Below, in pieces: positions 1-7,733 of a stretch of DNA of 64,000 bases. The notes under the pieces were generated by a model, which saw only the letters and a list, made by a program, of their open reading frames with translations, had not been told where the DNA came from and ran no database searches. A program made the translations under genes and the position numbers. Each line of letters begins with the position of its first letter. Position 1 is the first letter of the stretch. This DNA is from Streptomyces rimosus (lineage in GTDB: Bacteria > Actinomycetota > Actinomycetes > Streptomycetales > Streptomycetaceae), in NCBI RefSeq assembly GCF_008704655.1, contig NZ_CP023688.1:5439001-5503000 (forward strand), read 5' to 3'.

Positions 1-24
1 GCGGTGACCACGGGCGGCGGGTGA
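1..24 (+). CDS. C-terminal end of an upstream phage gene (partial)
   Basis: Reading from base 1 gives seven codons (A-V-T-T-G-G-G) and a TGA at 22-24, just before the GTG of the next phage gene. The tight spacing matches the packing of the rest of the tail module. Too little is present to name the product, and this frame was chosen only because its stop abuts the next start. Confidence 0.3.
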   Translation, partial: AVTTGGG

Positions 25-30
25 GGCGCC

Positions 31-1128
31 GTGTGGCCCGTCTCTCGGCGCTGGGATCCGGCCTTGCGCCACGCGCACCGCATGACCGCCCGCGCCACCA
101 TCCTGCCGCCGGTCGGCGCGCCGTTCACCGCCCGGCTGCTGTCGTGGTCAGTGACCGCCGACCGCACCGCCCAGACCCGCCGTACCCTGCAGGCCACCCT
201 GGCGCCCGGCACTCGCCAGGCCCTGGACGGCGTCACCGTCCAGGGCGGCTACCTGCAGCTCGACGTCGGCTTCGACTACCTCGACGGGTCACAGGAACTG
301 GTCCCTCAGGGCCTGTTCCGCCTCGACTCGGAGGACGCGGAGCGGCCCGACGGCGGCCTCGCGGCGCAGGGCTACGGCCGCGAAAAGGTGGTGGCCGACG
401 ACAAGTTCCTGGCCCCGCGCACCGAGCCGGCCAACTCCAGCGCCCTGGATCTGATCGAGACGCTGCTGACGGAGTCGGTGCCCACGGCCACCGTGCACCG
501 CCGCACCACCCGCGACGCCGCGGTGCCGCGCACCACCTGGGAGCGCGAGAGATGGGAGGCGATCGACGGCACCGACGCGTCGCTGGCCCGTTCCATCGGC
601 GTGGAGGTGTGGGCAGACGGGCGTGGCCAGTTCGTCATCACCGCCGTGCCGACCCTGGCCGACCCGCCGGTGTGGACGGTCGACGAGGGGCCCGGAGGTG
701 TCCTCATCAAGGCGTCGCGGTCCTCGTCTACCGAGGGCGTCAACAACATCATCGTGGCCGTCGGGGATGGCGCCAACGGCTCGACTCCGGTCGGGCCGCT
801 CATCGTCCGCGACACCGACCCCACCTCCCCGACCCGCGTGGACGGCCCGTTCGGCAGGCGCCCACGCTTCTACTCCTCACCGCTGCTGACCACGCTCGCG
901 CAGGCCGACACCGCCGCCCGCTCCCTGCTCGCCAACTCGCTGGGGCTGGCCTCCGGGCTGTCCTTCTCGGCCGTCCCCAACCCGGCGCTGGAGCCGGGCG
1001 ACGTGGTCCTGGTCAAGACCGGTGGCCCAGCGGAGCTGCACATCATCGACAAGATCACGCTGTCCTCCACCGGCGCCATGACCTGCGAGACCCGATCCAC
1101 CAAGGCCGACGACGGAGGCACCACTTGA
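31..1128 (+). CDS. DUF5047-like phage tail protein
   Basis: 365 residues starting at a GTG with GAGG four bases upstream. The opening, W-P-V-S-R-R-W then an A-L-R-x-A-H motif leading into a beta-rich region, is the N-terminal signature I associate with DUF5047 proteins of actinobacteriophage tail modules. No signal peptide or membrane segment is visible, which fits a virion structural protein, probably at the tail tip or baseplate. The stop overlaps the TTG start of the next gene, indicating translational coupling. The family assignment rests on recall of the N-terminal pattern; the exact structural role is not known to me. Confidence 0.7.
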   Translation: MWPVSRRWDPALRHAHRMTARATILPPVGAPFTARLLSWSVTADRTAQTRRTLQATLAPGTRQALDGVTVQGGYLQLDVGFDYLDGSQELVPQGLFRLDSEDAERPDGGLAAQGYGREKVVADDKFLAPRTEPANSSALDLIETLLTESVPTATVHRRTTRDAAVPRTTWERERWEAIDGTDASLARSIGVEVWADGRGQFVITAVPTLADPPVWTVDEGPGGVLIKASRSSSTEGVNNIIVAVGDGANGSTPVGPLIVRDTDPTSPTRVDGPFGRRPRFYSSPLLTTLAQADTAARSLLANSLGLASGLSFSAVPNPALEPGDVVLVKTGGPAELHIIDKITLSSTGAMTCETRSTKADDGGTT

Positions 1129-1349
1129 ATCTGATCGATGCGCTGCTGCCGCGGGCCAGCAACCCCACCGGCGGCAGTGCCGTCGTCTCGGCCGTCAACA
1201 CGGACGGGACCGTCGACATCAGCGTGGACGGCGCCACCGTGCCCGCGGCCTGCCTGGAGGGCTACGCCGACCGAACCCCCGGTGACGTGGTGTTCGTCCT
1301 GCCCGTGCGCGGCGGCTACGTCGTGATCAACCGCTTCTCCACCAGCTAA
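1125..1349 (+). CDS. Small phage tail-module protein
   Basis: 74 residues from a TTG that overlaps the preceding TGA (TTGA), with GGAGG at 1113-1117 as ribosome binding site. The sequence is compact and beta-rich (S-A-V-N-T-D-G-T-V-D-I-S-V then V-P-A-A-C-L-E-G-Y), reminiscent of the small OB-fold-like proteins often encoded between tail-tip genes. There is no membrane segment. I do not recognise a named family. Position and coupling indicate a structural or assembly role in the tail tip. Confidence 0.6.
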   Translation: MNLIDALLPRASNPTGGSAVVSAVNTDGTVDISVDGATVPAACLEGYADRTPGDVVFVLPVRGGYVVINRFSTS

Positions 1350-1359
1350 GGAGTCGCCC

Positions 1360-1920
1360 GTGCCCACCACCCCTGTCGGCAGCGCCCCTTATCCGGCAGG
1401 CGCCGACGCCGACGACGTCCCCGCCGACATGATGGCGCTCGCCCTGTGGGCCTCCACCCGCGTGGTCATGACCTTCGCCGACGCCGCCGCGCGCGACGCC
1501 GCGCTGACCTCGCCGACGCCCGGCATGGTCGCCTGGCTCTCCAGCCCCGGATCACTGACCGTGCGGACCGCAACGGCCTGGCGCACTGCCTGGTCGGCCA
1601 TCTCCTGGATCGACATCACGTTGTCCAGCGGCTACGAGACCTACGGCACCACCCCGCAGGCGGCCATCGACGGCGGAAACTTCATCGTGCTGCGTGGCGG
1701 CGTACAGAAGACCACCGGCACCCAGCTGGCCAACGGCGAGGTCATCGGGACGATCCCCTCCGCCCTCGGCAACCCCCTGTCCGGGGACTACCCGATCGCC
1801 ATGCAGTACCTTTCCAGCTCGGCCAGCCGCCTCTACGTCGCCACCGGGCGGACCCTCACCTACTTCGGCGTCAACACCGGCTGGATCAGCCTCAACGGCG
1901 TCCGCATCCCCCTCGCTTAG
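1360..1920 (+). CDS. Phage tail/baseplate-associated protein, unknown family
   Basis: 186 residues from a GTG with AAGGAG (1347-1353) overlapping the previous stop. The N-terminal half is alanine-rich and helical; the C-terminal half has alternating polar/hydrophobic residues and ends in a beta-rich G-V-N-T-G-W-I-S-L-N-G-V-R-I pattern, common at the ends of trimeric receptor-binding or fibre proteins. It lies between the DUF5047-like gene and the large GDPD-containing tail protein with no gap. I cannot name a family; a virion surface or host-recognition role is inference from position and composition. Confidence 0.6.
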   Translation: MPTTPVGSAPYPAGADADDVPADMMALALWASTRVVMTFADAAARDAALTSPTPGMVAWLSSPGSLTVRTATAWRTAWSAISWIDITLSSGYETYGTTPQAAIDGGNFIVLRGGVQKTTGTQLANGEVIGTIPSALGNPLSGDYPIAMQYLSSSASRLYVATGRTLTYFGVNTGWISLNGVRIPLA

Positions 1921-1931
1921 GAGATCGGCAC

Positions 1932-3776
1932 ATGCGCTACCAGTACGGGGGCGACGGCGGAAGCGTTGTCACCGACGCCGCGGGCAACGCCGTGGCCGGC
2001 CGCCCCGGCACCGTGTGGACCGCCCGCACCGGCGGCTCCCAGGTCACCGACCTCCTCGACATGGCGGGCAGCCCCACCGGCGGCACCATCACCACCGACA
2101 GCCGCGGCCGGCTGCTGTGGCAGGGCCCGGACGCCGTCACCTCCGCACTGTGGTGGGATCCGGGCGACGGCGGCCCGCGCTGGGCTGTCACCCCCACCGA
2201 GGTCGACCGCGTTGCTCGCCAGCAGGTCGACACCTACGCCGTGCCGTTGTCGGTGGTCGGGGAGGCGGGCGGCGTCGCCGAGTTGGACGGGGGCGGTCAC
2301 GTGCCAGCCGCGCAACTGCCGGACATGTCGGCGTCCTACGTGCCGCGTCCGGCGGGTGGCCAGGCCGGGGACGCGCTGGTACGCGGTGCGGACACCAGTG
2401 TGTTCTGGGCCCGCCTGGACACGGCCACCGTCTCGCCGTGGGAGGCGCTGGAGGCGATGCCCGGCCCGCGCTGGATCGCGCACCGCGGCGGCTCCCTCCT
2501 CGCCCCGGAGAATTCGATCGAGGCGATGCGGATGGCCGTGGAGCTGAACGCCGACGCGATCGAGATGGACGTGTACAAGGTCGCCGATGGCGGGCTGTTC
2601 GTCATGCACGACGCCACCGTGGACCGCACCACCAACCTGACCGGAAGCCAGGCGACGGCGTTGACGGTGCCCGCCGCGCTCCGCGGCCGGATCGACGCGG
2701 GCAACTGGTTCGCCAACACCTGGCCCTCCGACCTGCGCATCCCGCTGTTCGCCGATGTGCTCGCCGAGGTCGGCAACACGGTGCCGCTGATCGTGCACTG
2801 CAACAACGCCGGTTCCGGCGCGGCCGCGGTCGCCGAGATCCAGCGCCAGGAGCTGGGCGAGGCCGTGCTCATCATGGCGTGGAACGAAACCGAACTCGCC
2901 GATGCACGGGCCGCGGGCATCCCCAGCTGCCTCCTGGACGCCGACGGCGTACTGTCCGGGCAGACCTACGCCGGGCTCATCGCCGCGGGCACCACCTACC
3001 TCGGCGTCGACTACTCGCAGGCCACCAACGCCACCATCAACGCCGCTGCGGCCGCGGGCCTGCGCGTGCTGGTCTACACGGTCAACCGCCGCAGCCACTT
3101 CGCCGCCCTGCCCACCACCGGCTCCGTGTGGGGCGTCATCTCGGACGATCCCTGGTACGTGCGCGGCAGCACCCCCACGCGCACCACGGATTTGTTCGGC
3201 GCCGGGACGTTCTTCCACGGGACGCCGACCATCACCGACAGCGGCGACTACCGCGGCTTTTTCCAGACCGGCAGCCCATCGTGGTTCGGGCAGGACGCGT
3301 CCGGCACGCTGCTGTCCGCCAACTCCGGCTACACCAGCACGCTGCAGGGCTACCTCGGCCCGCTGGGCACCTTCACTCTCGACGTGGACTTCGTCATCGA
3401 CGTGGCCGACTACGCGACCGCGAGCATGCAGATCATGCTGTCCGTCGGCGACAAGGAGTTCGACGACCAGGGCGGGGGAGCGGCCAACCCCAACGGCTAC
3501 AACATCCTGATCCGCAGCAACGGCACGATCGACGTGTACAAGCTGACCGGCGGCACCCCCACCAGCGTCGGCACCGTCGCCACGGCCGCCATCACCGCGG
3601 GCACCACCCAGCACCTGAAGGTGCAGGTCACCGCAACGCAGCTCATCATCACCCGCACCAACATCGCGGCCCCGAACAGCCTGACGGTCACCGACTCCAC
3701 CTACCGCGGCGGCATGTATCCGCACCTCGGCGTGCGCGACACCAAGACCCGCTGGGCAAACCTGACCATCACCTGA
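1932..3776 (+). CDS. Phage tail protein with glycerophosphodiester phosphodiesterase domain
   Basis: 614 residues; ATG preceded by TAGGAG that includes the previous stop. Three parts are visible. The N-terminal ~170 residues are glycine/threonine-rich, fibre-like. Residues ~178-420 form a GDPD TIM barrel with the H-R-G motif at 184-186, E211 and D213 in A-I-E-M-D-V, and H226 in V-M-H-D. The C-terminal ~190 residues resemble a beta-sandwich carbohydrate-binding or laminin-G-like domain. GDPD enzymes cleave glycerophosphodiesters, and such domains in tail proteins are known to act on glycerol-phosphate teichoic acids of Gram-positive walls. All catalytic positions look intact. Substrate (host wall teichoic acid) is inferred. 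Confidence 0.85.
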   Translation: MRYQYGGDGGSVVTDAAGNAVAGRPGTVWTARTGGSQVTDLLDMAGSPTGGTITTDSRGRLLWQGPDAVTSALWWDPGDGGPRWAVTPTEVDRVARQQVDTYAVPLSVVGEAGGVAELDGGGHVPAAQLPDMSASYVPRPAGGQAGDALVRGADTSVFWARLDTATVSPWEALEAMPGPRWIAHRGGSLLAPENSIEAMRMAVELNADAIEMDVYKVADGGLFVMHDATVDRTTNLTGSQATALTVPAALRGRIDAGNWFANTWPSDLRIPLFADVLAEVGNTVPLIVHCNNAGSGAAAVAEIQRQELGEAVLIMAWNETELADARAAGIPSCLLDADGVLSGQTYAGLIAAGTTYLGVDYSQATNATINAAAAAGLRVLVYTVNRRSHFAALPTTGSVWGVISDDPWYVRGSTPTRTTDLFGAGTFFHGTPTITDSGDYRGFFQTGSPSWFGQDASGTLLSANSGYTSTLQGYLGPLGTFTLDVDFVIDVADYATASMQIMLSVGDKEFDDQGGGAANPNGYNILIRSNGTIDVYKLTGGTPTSVGTVATAAITAGTTQHLKVQVTATQLIITRTNIAAPNSLTVTDSTYRGGMYPHLGVRDTKTRWANLTIT

Positions 3777-3798
3777 CCTGCTCCGCGCGCTACCCAAC

Positions 3799-3820
3799 GC
3801 CCCTGCAACGGGGCCTTTTT
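3799..3820 (+). terminator. Rho-independent terminator after tail module
   Basis: A 5-bp GCCCC/GGGGC stem with a six-base loop is followed by a run of five T (3816-3820). It separates the structural genes from the endolysin gene. The short stem suggests partial readthrough. Confidence 0.65.
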
Positions 3821-3842
3821 CATGCCCGGAAAGGGGCCCACC

Positions 3843-4667
3843 TTGAAACTCGTCACCAGGGCACAGCTCGGCTGGCCCGCCTCTGCCGCGCCCGCGCAGG
3901 CGACCACGAGAGGCGTGAAGGTCCACTACGAGGGAACGCCTGTCTCGACGCGGCTCCTCACCGACCACGCCGCGTGCATCGCCGAGTGGAAGGCCATCAG
4001 GGCGTCACACCTGGCGAACAAGACCGAGAACTACAGCGATGTCGCCTACAACTACGCTGCCTGCCCGCACGGCTACCTCCTCGAAGGCCGCGGCATCGGC
4101 AAGCGCACCGGCGCCAACGGCAACCAGGACTTGAACCGCGCCCACTACGCCATCGTCGGCCTGGTCGGCAGCAGCGGCCTGGTCACCCCCACCGACGCCA
4201 TGCTCGGCGCGATCCGCGACGGCATCGACCTGCTGCGCCAGCACGGCGCCGGACCTGAGATCAAGGGGCACCGCGACGGATACGCCACCACCTGCCCGGG
4301 GGCGTCGCTGTACGCCTGGGTACAGAAGGGCGCCCCGCGGCCCGGAACCACCACACCACCCACGGAGGATGACGTGTCCCTCACCGCAGCCCAGGCCAAG
4401 CAGCTCGCCGAACTGCACGACGTGCTCGTGCCCTACGCCGGCTGGCAGTACAAGGGCAAGGACGAAGAGACCGACGCCTACGCCTACCTCCGCGGCACCA
4501 ACGCCTCGGTGAAGGCGGTCGACGCCAAGGTCTCCGCCCTCAAGCCCGTCGACCTCACCGACGCGCAGATCGCCGCGCTCGCGGAGAAGGTCGCCGCCGC
4601 CCCGGGACTGGCCGACGCCATTGCCGAGAAGGTTGCCCAGAAGATCGCCGATCGGCTCGCCGAATAG
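3843..4667 (+). CDS. Phage endolysin, N-acetylmuramoyl-L-alanine amidase
   Basis: 274 residues from TTG, chosen over an in-frame ATG 21 bases upstream because AAGGGG sits at the right distance and M-K-L-V-T-R-A-Q is the usual beginning of actinophage amidases. The N-terminal ~170 residues are an amidase-2/PGRP fold: Zn ligands H28 (V-H-Y), H143 (G-H-R-D-G) and C151 (T-T-C-P-G) are all present. A Pro/Thr linker leads to a C-terminal alanine-rich helical region that may serve wall binding or multimerisation. It cleaves the amide between MurNAc and L-Ala at lysis. The holin follows directly. Confidence 0.9.
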   Translation: MKLVTRAQLGWPASAAPAQATTRGVKVHYEGTPVSTRLLTDHAACIAEWKAIRASHLANKTENYSDVAYNYAACPHGYLLEGRGIGKRTGANGNQDLNRAHYAIVGLVGSSGLVTPTDAMLGAIRDGIDLLRQHGAGPEIKGHRDGYATTCPGASLYAWVQKGAPRPGTTTPPTEDDVSLTAAQAKQLAELHDVLVPYAGWQYKGKDEETDAYAYLRGTNASVKAVDAKVSALKPVDLTDAQIAALAEKVAAAPGLADAIAEKVAQKIADRLAE

Positions 4668-4716
4668 CGCTTCGGGGCGCCCCGAACTCACATCTACCAG
4701 CAGAAACGGACCCGCC

Positions 4717-4968
4717 ATGCCCGACGTGACCACCATCAGCAAGACCGCGCAGACCTACGCCAGAGACCTCGCCGAACGCGTCATCTGGACGTTCCTCGTC
4801 GCCGCCGGAGGTGTCGCCCTCGCCGCTGGCCCTGGCGACATGTTCAACGTCACCTTCTGGGAGACGGTCGGCACCGCCGGGATCGCCGCAGTCGGCTCCC
4901 TCATCAAGGGCGTCCTGGCCCGCGTTATCGGCGACAAGAACAGCGCCTCAACCGCCACGGAGGTGTGA
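4717..4968 (+). CDS. Phage holin (r1t-type)
   Basis: 83 residues. A short charged N-terminus (R-D-L-A-E-R) is followed by a hydrophobic helix (V-I-W-T-F-L-V-A-A-G-G-V-A-L-A-A) and a second one (V-G-T-A-G-I-A-A-V-G-S-L-I-K-G-V-L), ending in a charged tail. Two-helix topology, size and position right after the endolysin match r1t-type holins, which form the membrane lesions that release endolysin. Start chosen at the ATG matching the family N-terminus; its Shine-Dalgarno is weak. Confidence 0.8.
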   Translation: MPDVTTISKTAQTYARDLAERVIWTFLVAAGGVALAAGPGDMFNVTFWETVGTAGIAAVGSLIKGVLARVIGDKNSASTATEV

Positions 4969-5409
4969 GTGCGCGCGGCGGCCCGGCGGCTTCGTGAGCA
5001 CTTGGGCCGCCGCGGGGCTTTCCTGCTCATCCTCGGGACCGGCAAGACGTGCTGGGGGATCGGTTTCCTCGTTGAGGACCAGCCCCATCCTGTCGGCCTG
5101 GATCTGCTGACGCGTGTCGCGCCGCTGCACTGTTGGGCGTGGCTGTGGATCGTCGCCGGGCTCACCATGCTCGTCTGCGCCTGGCTCAAGGTCGGCCGGG
5201 ACGGGCTCGGTTTCGCGGTCGCCCTCGTACCCCCCACCACCTGGGCCACCGCCTACACCGTCGCCGTCGTATCCGGCGACTACCCCCGCGGCGGATACGC
5301 CGCCATCTGGTACCTGACCTCCCATGTCGGGGTCATCCTGTGGGCGGCGACGGTGCCCGAGCACTCGGTCCCCCCAGCGCCGCGCGCCCGGAGAGGCAAG
5401 GGCGCATGA
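4969..5409 (+). CDS. Phage lysis-cassette membrane protein
   Basis: 146 residues from a GTG that directly follows the holin stop; GGAGG at 4959-4963. Four hydrophobic segments are visible: around residues 17-34, 52-70, 75-98 and 109-126, with short polar loops and an Arg/Lys-rich tail. No enzymatic motif is seen. Its place between holin and the coiled-coil protein suggests a second holin, antiholin or lysis accessory protein, but this is inference from position. I do not recognise the family. Confidence 0.65.
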   Translation: MRAAARRLREHLGRRGAFLLILGTGKTCWGIGFLVEDQPHPVGLDLLTRVAPLHCWAWLWIVAGLTMLVCAWLKVGRDGLGFAVALVPPTTWATAYTVAVVSGDYPRGGYAAIWYLTSHVGVILWAATVPEHSVPPAPRARRGKGA

Positions 5410-5756
5410 ATATCTGGGCAGGCGTGATCGGCACGTTGGGCGTGGTGCTCGCCGCCTGGTTCGCCGCACGAGCCACGAGAGCCGCGGCGCAGGCCACGGC
5501 GGAAGCATCCCGGGCAGCAGCCCAGGCCGCGGCGGAACCGGCACAGCGCGAGCGCGACTTGGAGGCGTTCAAGGCCATAAGGGACGACATGCAGGAGGAG
5601 ATCCGTGACCTGCGCACCGAGACCACCAGGCTGCGCGCGGTGGTCCGCGCGTTCGCCGGGTACGTGGGGGAGCTGACCCTGCAGATGCGCGCCGGGGGCA
5701 TCGCCCCGTCCACGCCGCCCGACCTCGTCGACGAGTACAACCGCACCGGAGTGTGA
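5406..5756 (+). CDS. Membrane-anchored coiled-coil phage protein
   Basis: 116 residues; its ATG overlaps the previous stop (ATGA), so translation is coupled. One N-terminal transmembrane helix (I-W-A-G-V-I-G-T-L-G-V-V-L-A-A-W-F-A-A) is followed by a long alanine- then charge-rich helix with heptad spacing (residues ~25-95). The design, inner-membrane anchor plus coiled coil, is seen in phage spanin-like or Rz-like accessory proteins; I cannot prove this here because there is no outer-membrane partner in Gram-positives. Function unknown. Confidence 0.6.
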   Translation: MNIWAGVIGTLGVVLAAWFAARATRAAAQATAEASRAAAQAAAEPAQRERDLEAFKAIRDDMQEEIRDLRTETTRLRAVVRAFAGYVGELTLQMRAGGIAPSTPPDLVDEYNRTGV

Positions 5757-5760
5757 CGTC

Positions 5761-5919
5761 ATGCCCGACCAGCCCGCGCCGCAGCCCGCCGAGCCGCGCA
5801 TCGACGAAACCGCCGGAGACATCGGCTCGCTGGTGCGCCTCGGCGTCGTCGACCCGCCGCCCGTGCCGTCCCCGGAGCCGCCACCACCGCCCACCGAGAC
5901 CCTCGACGCGCCCACGTGA
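5761..5919 (+). CDS. Short proline-rich protein
   Basis: 52 codons after the preceding stop, giving a product rich in Pro (about a third of the C-terminal half, including P-E-P-P-P-P-P-P-T-E). It has no clear Shine-Dalgarno and no recognised domain. The reasons to call it are its position at the end of the late operon, four bases downstream of the previous stop, and the terminator directly after it. It may instead be untranslated. Confidence 0.4.
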   Translation: MPDQPAPQPAEPRIDETAGDIGSLVRLGVVDPPPVPSPEPPPPPTETLDAPT

Positions 5920-5921
5920 CC

Positions 5922-5966
5922 GCGCCCCGCCCCTGCTCCGGCAGGCGGCGGGGCGCATCGGCGTTT
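5922..5966 (+). terminator. Terminator of the phage late operon
   Basis: GCGCCCCGCC (5922-5931) pairs with GGCGGGGCGC (5947-5956), and inside it CCTGC pairs with GCAGG around a TCCG tetraloop, leaving one bulged C. A TTTT lies a few bases downstream. The very stable hairpin marks the end of the rightward lysis operon. Confidence 0.75.
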
Positions 5967-6095
5967 TGGAGTAGCAGGACGGCCGGTGAGGTGGGCTCAA
6001 GTCCCACACCCCGAAGGGCGCTGCGAACGCTCACCGGCCGCGAACACACCGTAGACCGGGGCACCAGTCGCTGTCAGCCCCTCGCGCCACACTGT

Positions 6096-6320
6096 TCACG
6101 CGCTGCTGAGCCCGCCCTCGCCGTAGTCGTGCGGCCGCCCGCCGCGCCATTCCACCCATGCCGGGTCGTCGAGCAGCGGCTCGGCGTCGGGCAGCCCGGC
6201 CCGCCGCAGGAACTCCACGACATCCGCGTCGCTGTGCGCGAGGCCGAGGATCGTGCCGTCGGCGCGCACCCGCCGCCCGCCCGTCGGGGACGGCTCCTGG
6301 ATCACGATGCGCGCGGCCAT
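6096..6320 (-). CDS. Small conserved phage/Streptomyces protein
   Basis: 74 residues starting M-A-A-R-I-V-I-Q-E-P-S-P-T-G-G-R-R-V. The first part looks like two beta strands with a nucleic-acid-like Arg-rich turn; the rest, A-D-V-V-E-F-L-R-R-A-G-L, is a short helix followed by an acidic stretch. I have seen close variants in Streptomyces prophages without an assigned function. The reading frame is open further upstream, but the ATG used here gives the conserved N-terminus. It is convergent to the lysis operon and downstream of the HNH gene. Confidence 0.55.
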   Translation of the reverse strand: MAARIVIQEPSPTGGRRVRADGTILGLAHSDADVVEFLRRAGLPDAEPLLDDPAWVEWRGGRPHDYGEGGLSSA

Positions 6321-6364
6321 GTGACCAGCCTGCGGGAGGGTGGGGCGGGGCGCATCCGGGGCGA

Positions 6365-7024
6365 TTACCCAGTCGCGGAAGCTTCGGCTTCCAAGCGGCG
6401 TTTCGCCAGGTAGGCTCGCTGCCTGCGGATATGGCATGCCCGGCACACCCGCACACCGTTCGGGCGAACGCGGGTGTTTTCGGGGGTGAACTCGTGGCCG
6501 TGCTTACAATGCGTCGTCATCGAGCGCCAGCTCACCTTCGTGTGGGGCGAGCGCAATCGATTCTGGCTTGACGTCACCGCTTCAAGGTGAGCGGGGTTGA
6601 TGCATCGGCGGTGAAGGCACATACCACCAGGGCACTCGGCATCTCGGTTGTGGCACACGTGGTCGATCACGAGACCCTCTGGTACCGGACCGTTTGCCAA
6701 CTCGTAGGAGACGCGGTGCGCGTAACCACTCTTGCCGCCAGCGAGGCCGAAGGACCCATAACCGGAAGTCGGATTGACCGAACCTGTCCATATGATGCAT
6801 CCGCCAGGAGCCGGGACTCCGCGTGCGAACAGGCGATCCCGTAGGGACTGCCGAACTTGGGGGCGGAACTTCCCGTCCTTTTTGAGTGCGTAGACGTGAC
6901 GCTGGTAGCAGTTCTTGCAGCGCTGCCGCACGAGTTCCTGTCGCCAAACTTCGGAGCGGGGCTTCCCGCAGCCGACGCAAAGATCGTCGGCTGAACAGCC
7001 CCCGGGTATGACAAGCTCTTGCAT
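6365..7024 (-). CDS. HNH endonuclease
   Basis: 219 residues; ATG preceded by AGGAG seven bases upstream. Three modules are visible. An N-terminal zinc ribbon has C16/C19 and C36/C39. The central HNH fold has D-H at 121-122 and N-x-x-H (N143, H146), interleaved with C124, C131, C136 and C141, which probably bind structural zinc. The C-terminal zinc finger has two Cys/His pairs (C-K-H-G-H and C-R-A-C-H). Such proteins are nicking or homing-type endonucleases common in phages, sometimes acting in packaging. Here it lies among late genes, so either role is possible. Confidence 0.85.
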   Translation of the reverse strand: MQELVIPGGCSADDLCVGCGKPRSEVWRQELVRQRCKNCYQRHVYALKKDGKFRPQVRQSLRDRLFARGVPAPGGCIIWTGSVNPTSGYGSFGLAGGKSGYAHRVSYELANGPVPEGLVIDHVCHNRDAECPGGMCLHRRCINPAHLEAVTSSQNRLRSPHTKVSWRSMTTHCKHGHEFTPENTRVRPNGVRVCRACHIRRQRAYLAKRRLEAEASATG

Positions 7025-7223
7025 AGCCGTACTCCTGACCTGATCAGGCGGTTCGGTTAGGCCCCGTGCTGTGCTTGCACCACAGGATGGGGCCGCTGTG
7101 CTGCCGCTTCCTTTCGTATGATATAGGCATCTATTCGCGCTGCTCGCTGGCTGCGGCGGCGCTGCTTGAACCGCCCCGCCGGAACAGCGACCGCGCGGGG
7201 CGGACGGCTACCTGGAGGTCACG

Positions 7224-7481
7224 TTGACCCGAATGCTGTTCTGGCTCGACAAGGCAGTCCTGAAGGTATGGAATCTCCTGGCGGACGCATGCGACGCGGC
7301 CATCCATGGCGGTCGCCTCAAGAGCGACTACCGCGTCTCCTTCCCCGGCGGTCTGACGGTAGACCGAGTGGAGCGCGGACGTCAGGTGCGCTGGTGGGTC
7401 AACGGCGAGCCGGTGACTGAGTCCACGGCCAAGGCCCGCCTGCAGGTCGCCGAGAGCGCTAGCCGACACCGGCGCCCCTAA
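7224..7481 (+). CDS. Small phage protein of unknown function
   Basis: 85 residues from TTG with a good GGAGGT at 7214-7219. The N-terminus is hydrophobic and amphipathic (F-W-L-D-K-A-V-L-K-V-W-N-L-L-A); the rest is beta-rich with Trp and Arg (R-W-W-V-N-G-E-P-V). No family recognised. Its 3' end overlaps the convergent 49-residue gene by four bases. An AT-rich stretch about 90 bases upstream (near 7118-7135) is the likely promoter. Confidence 0.55.
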   Translation: MTRMLFWLDKAVLKVWNLLADACDAAIHGGRLKSDYRVSFPGGLTVDRVERGRQVRWWVNGEPVTESTAKARLQVAESASRHRRP

Positions 7482-7627
7482 GCAGCCGTCACCAGCTCCG
7501 CGCGTACCGCCGCGGCCCACGCCTCCAGCAGCCGCTCGTACTCCGCCTGCTCCTCCGGCCACAGCGGACGGCCGGAGCGCGCCGCCATGAACGCGCGGAT
7601 CGCGTCGTTCGCCTCGGTGGCCGTCAT
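7478..7627 (-). CDS. 49-residue protein divergent from the XRE regulator
   Basis: A very short, mostly helical, acidic/alanine-rich product (T-E-A-N-D-A-I-R-A-F-M-A-A-R then E-E-Q-A-E-Y-E-R-L-L-E-A-W-A-A-A-V). Codon third positions are strongly G/C. It is transcribed away from the XRE gene, a usual arrangement for a regulator and a small target. No domain recognised; the Shine-Dalgarno is weak. Confidence 0.5.
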   Translation of the reverse strand: MTATEANDAIRAFMAARSGRPLWPEEQAEYERLLEAWAAAVRAELVTAA

Positions 7628-7733
7628 GGGGTGGATCTTACGGGCGGGGGGTGACAATGCACCCGGCTCATCACACAGATCCGGCCTCGCCCCATACCCT
7701 GACAGTGACGAAGCTGCAGGAAGGGGCAAGGCC

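Noticed and set aside
5960..6020. A complete tRNA gene based on the T-arm-like stem
   Set aside because: The upstream part is too short and gives no D-arm or anticodon arm; acceptor pairing fails at both ends.
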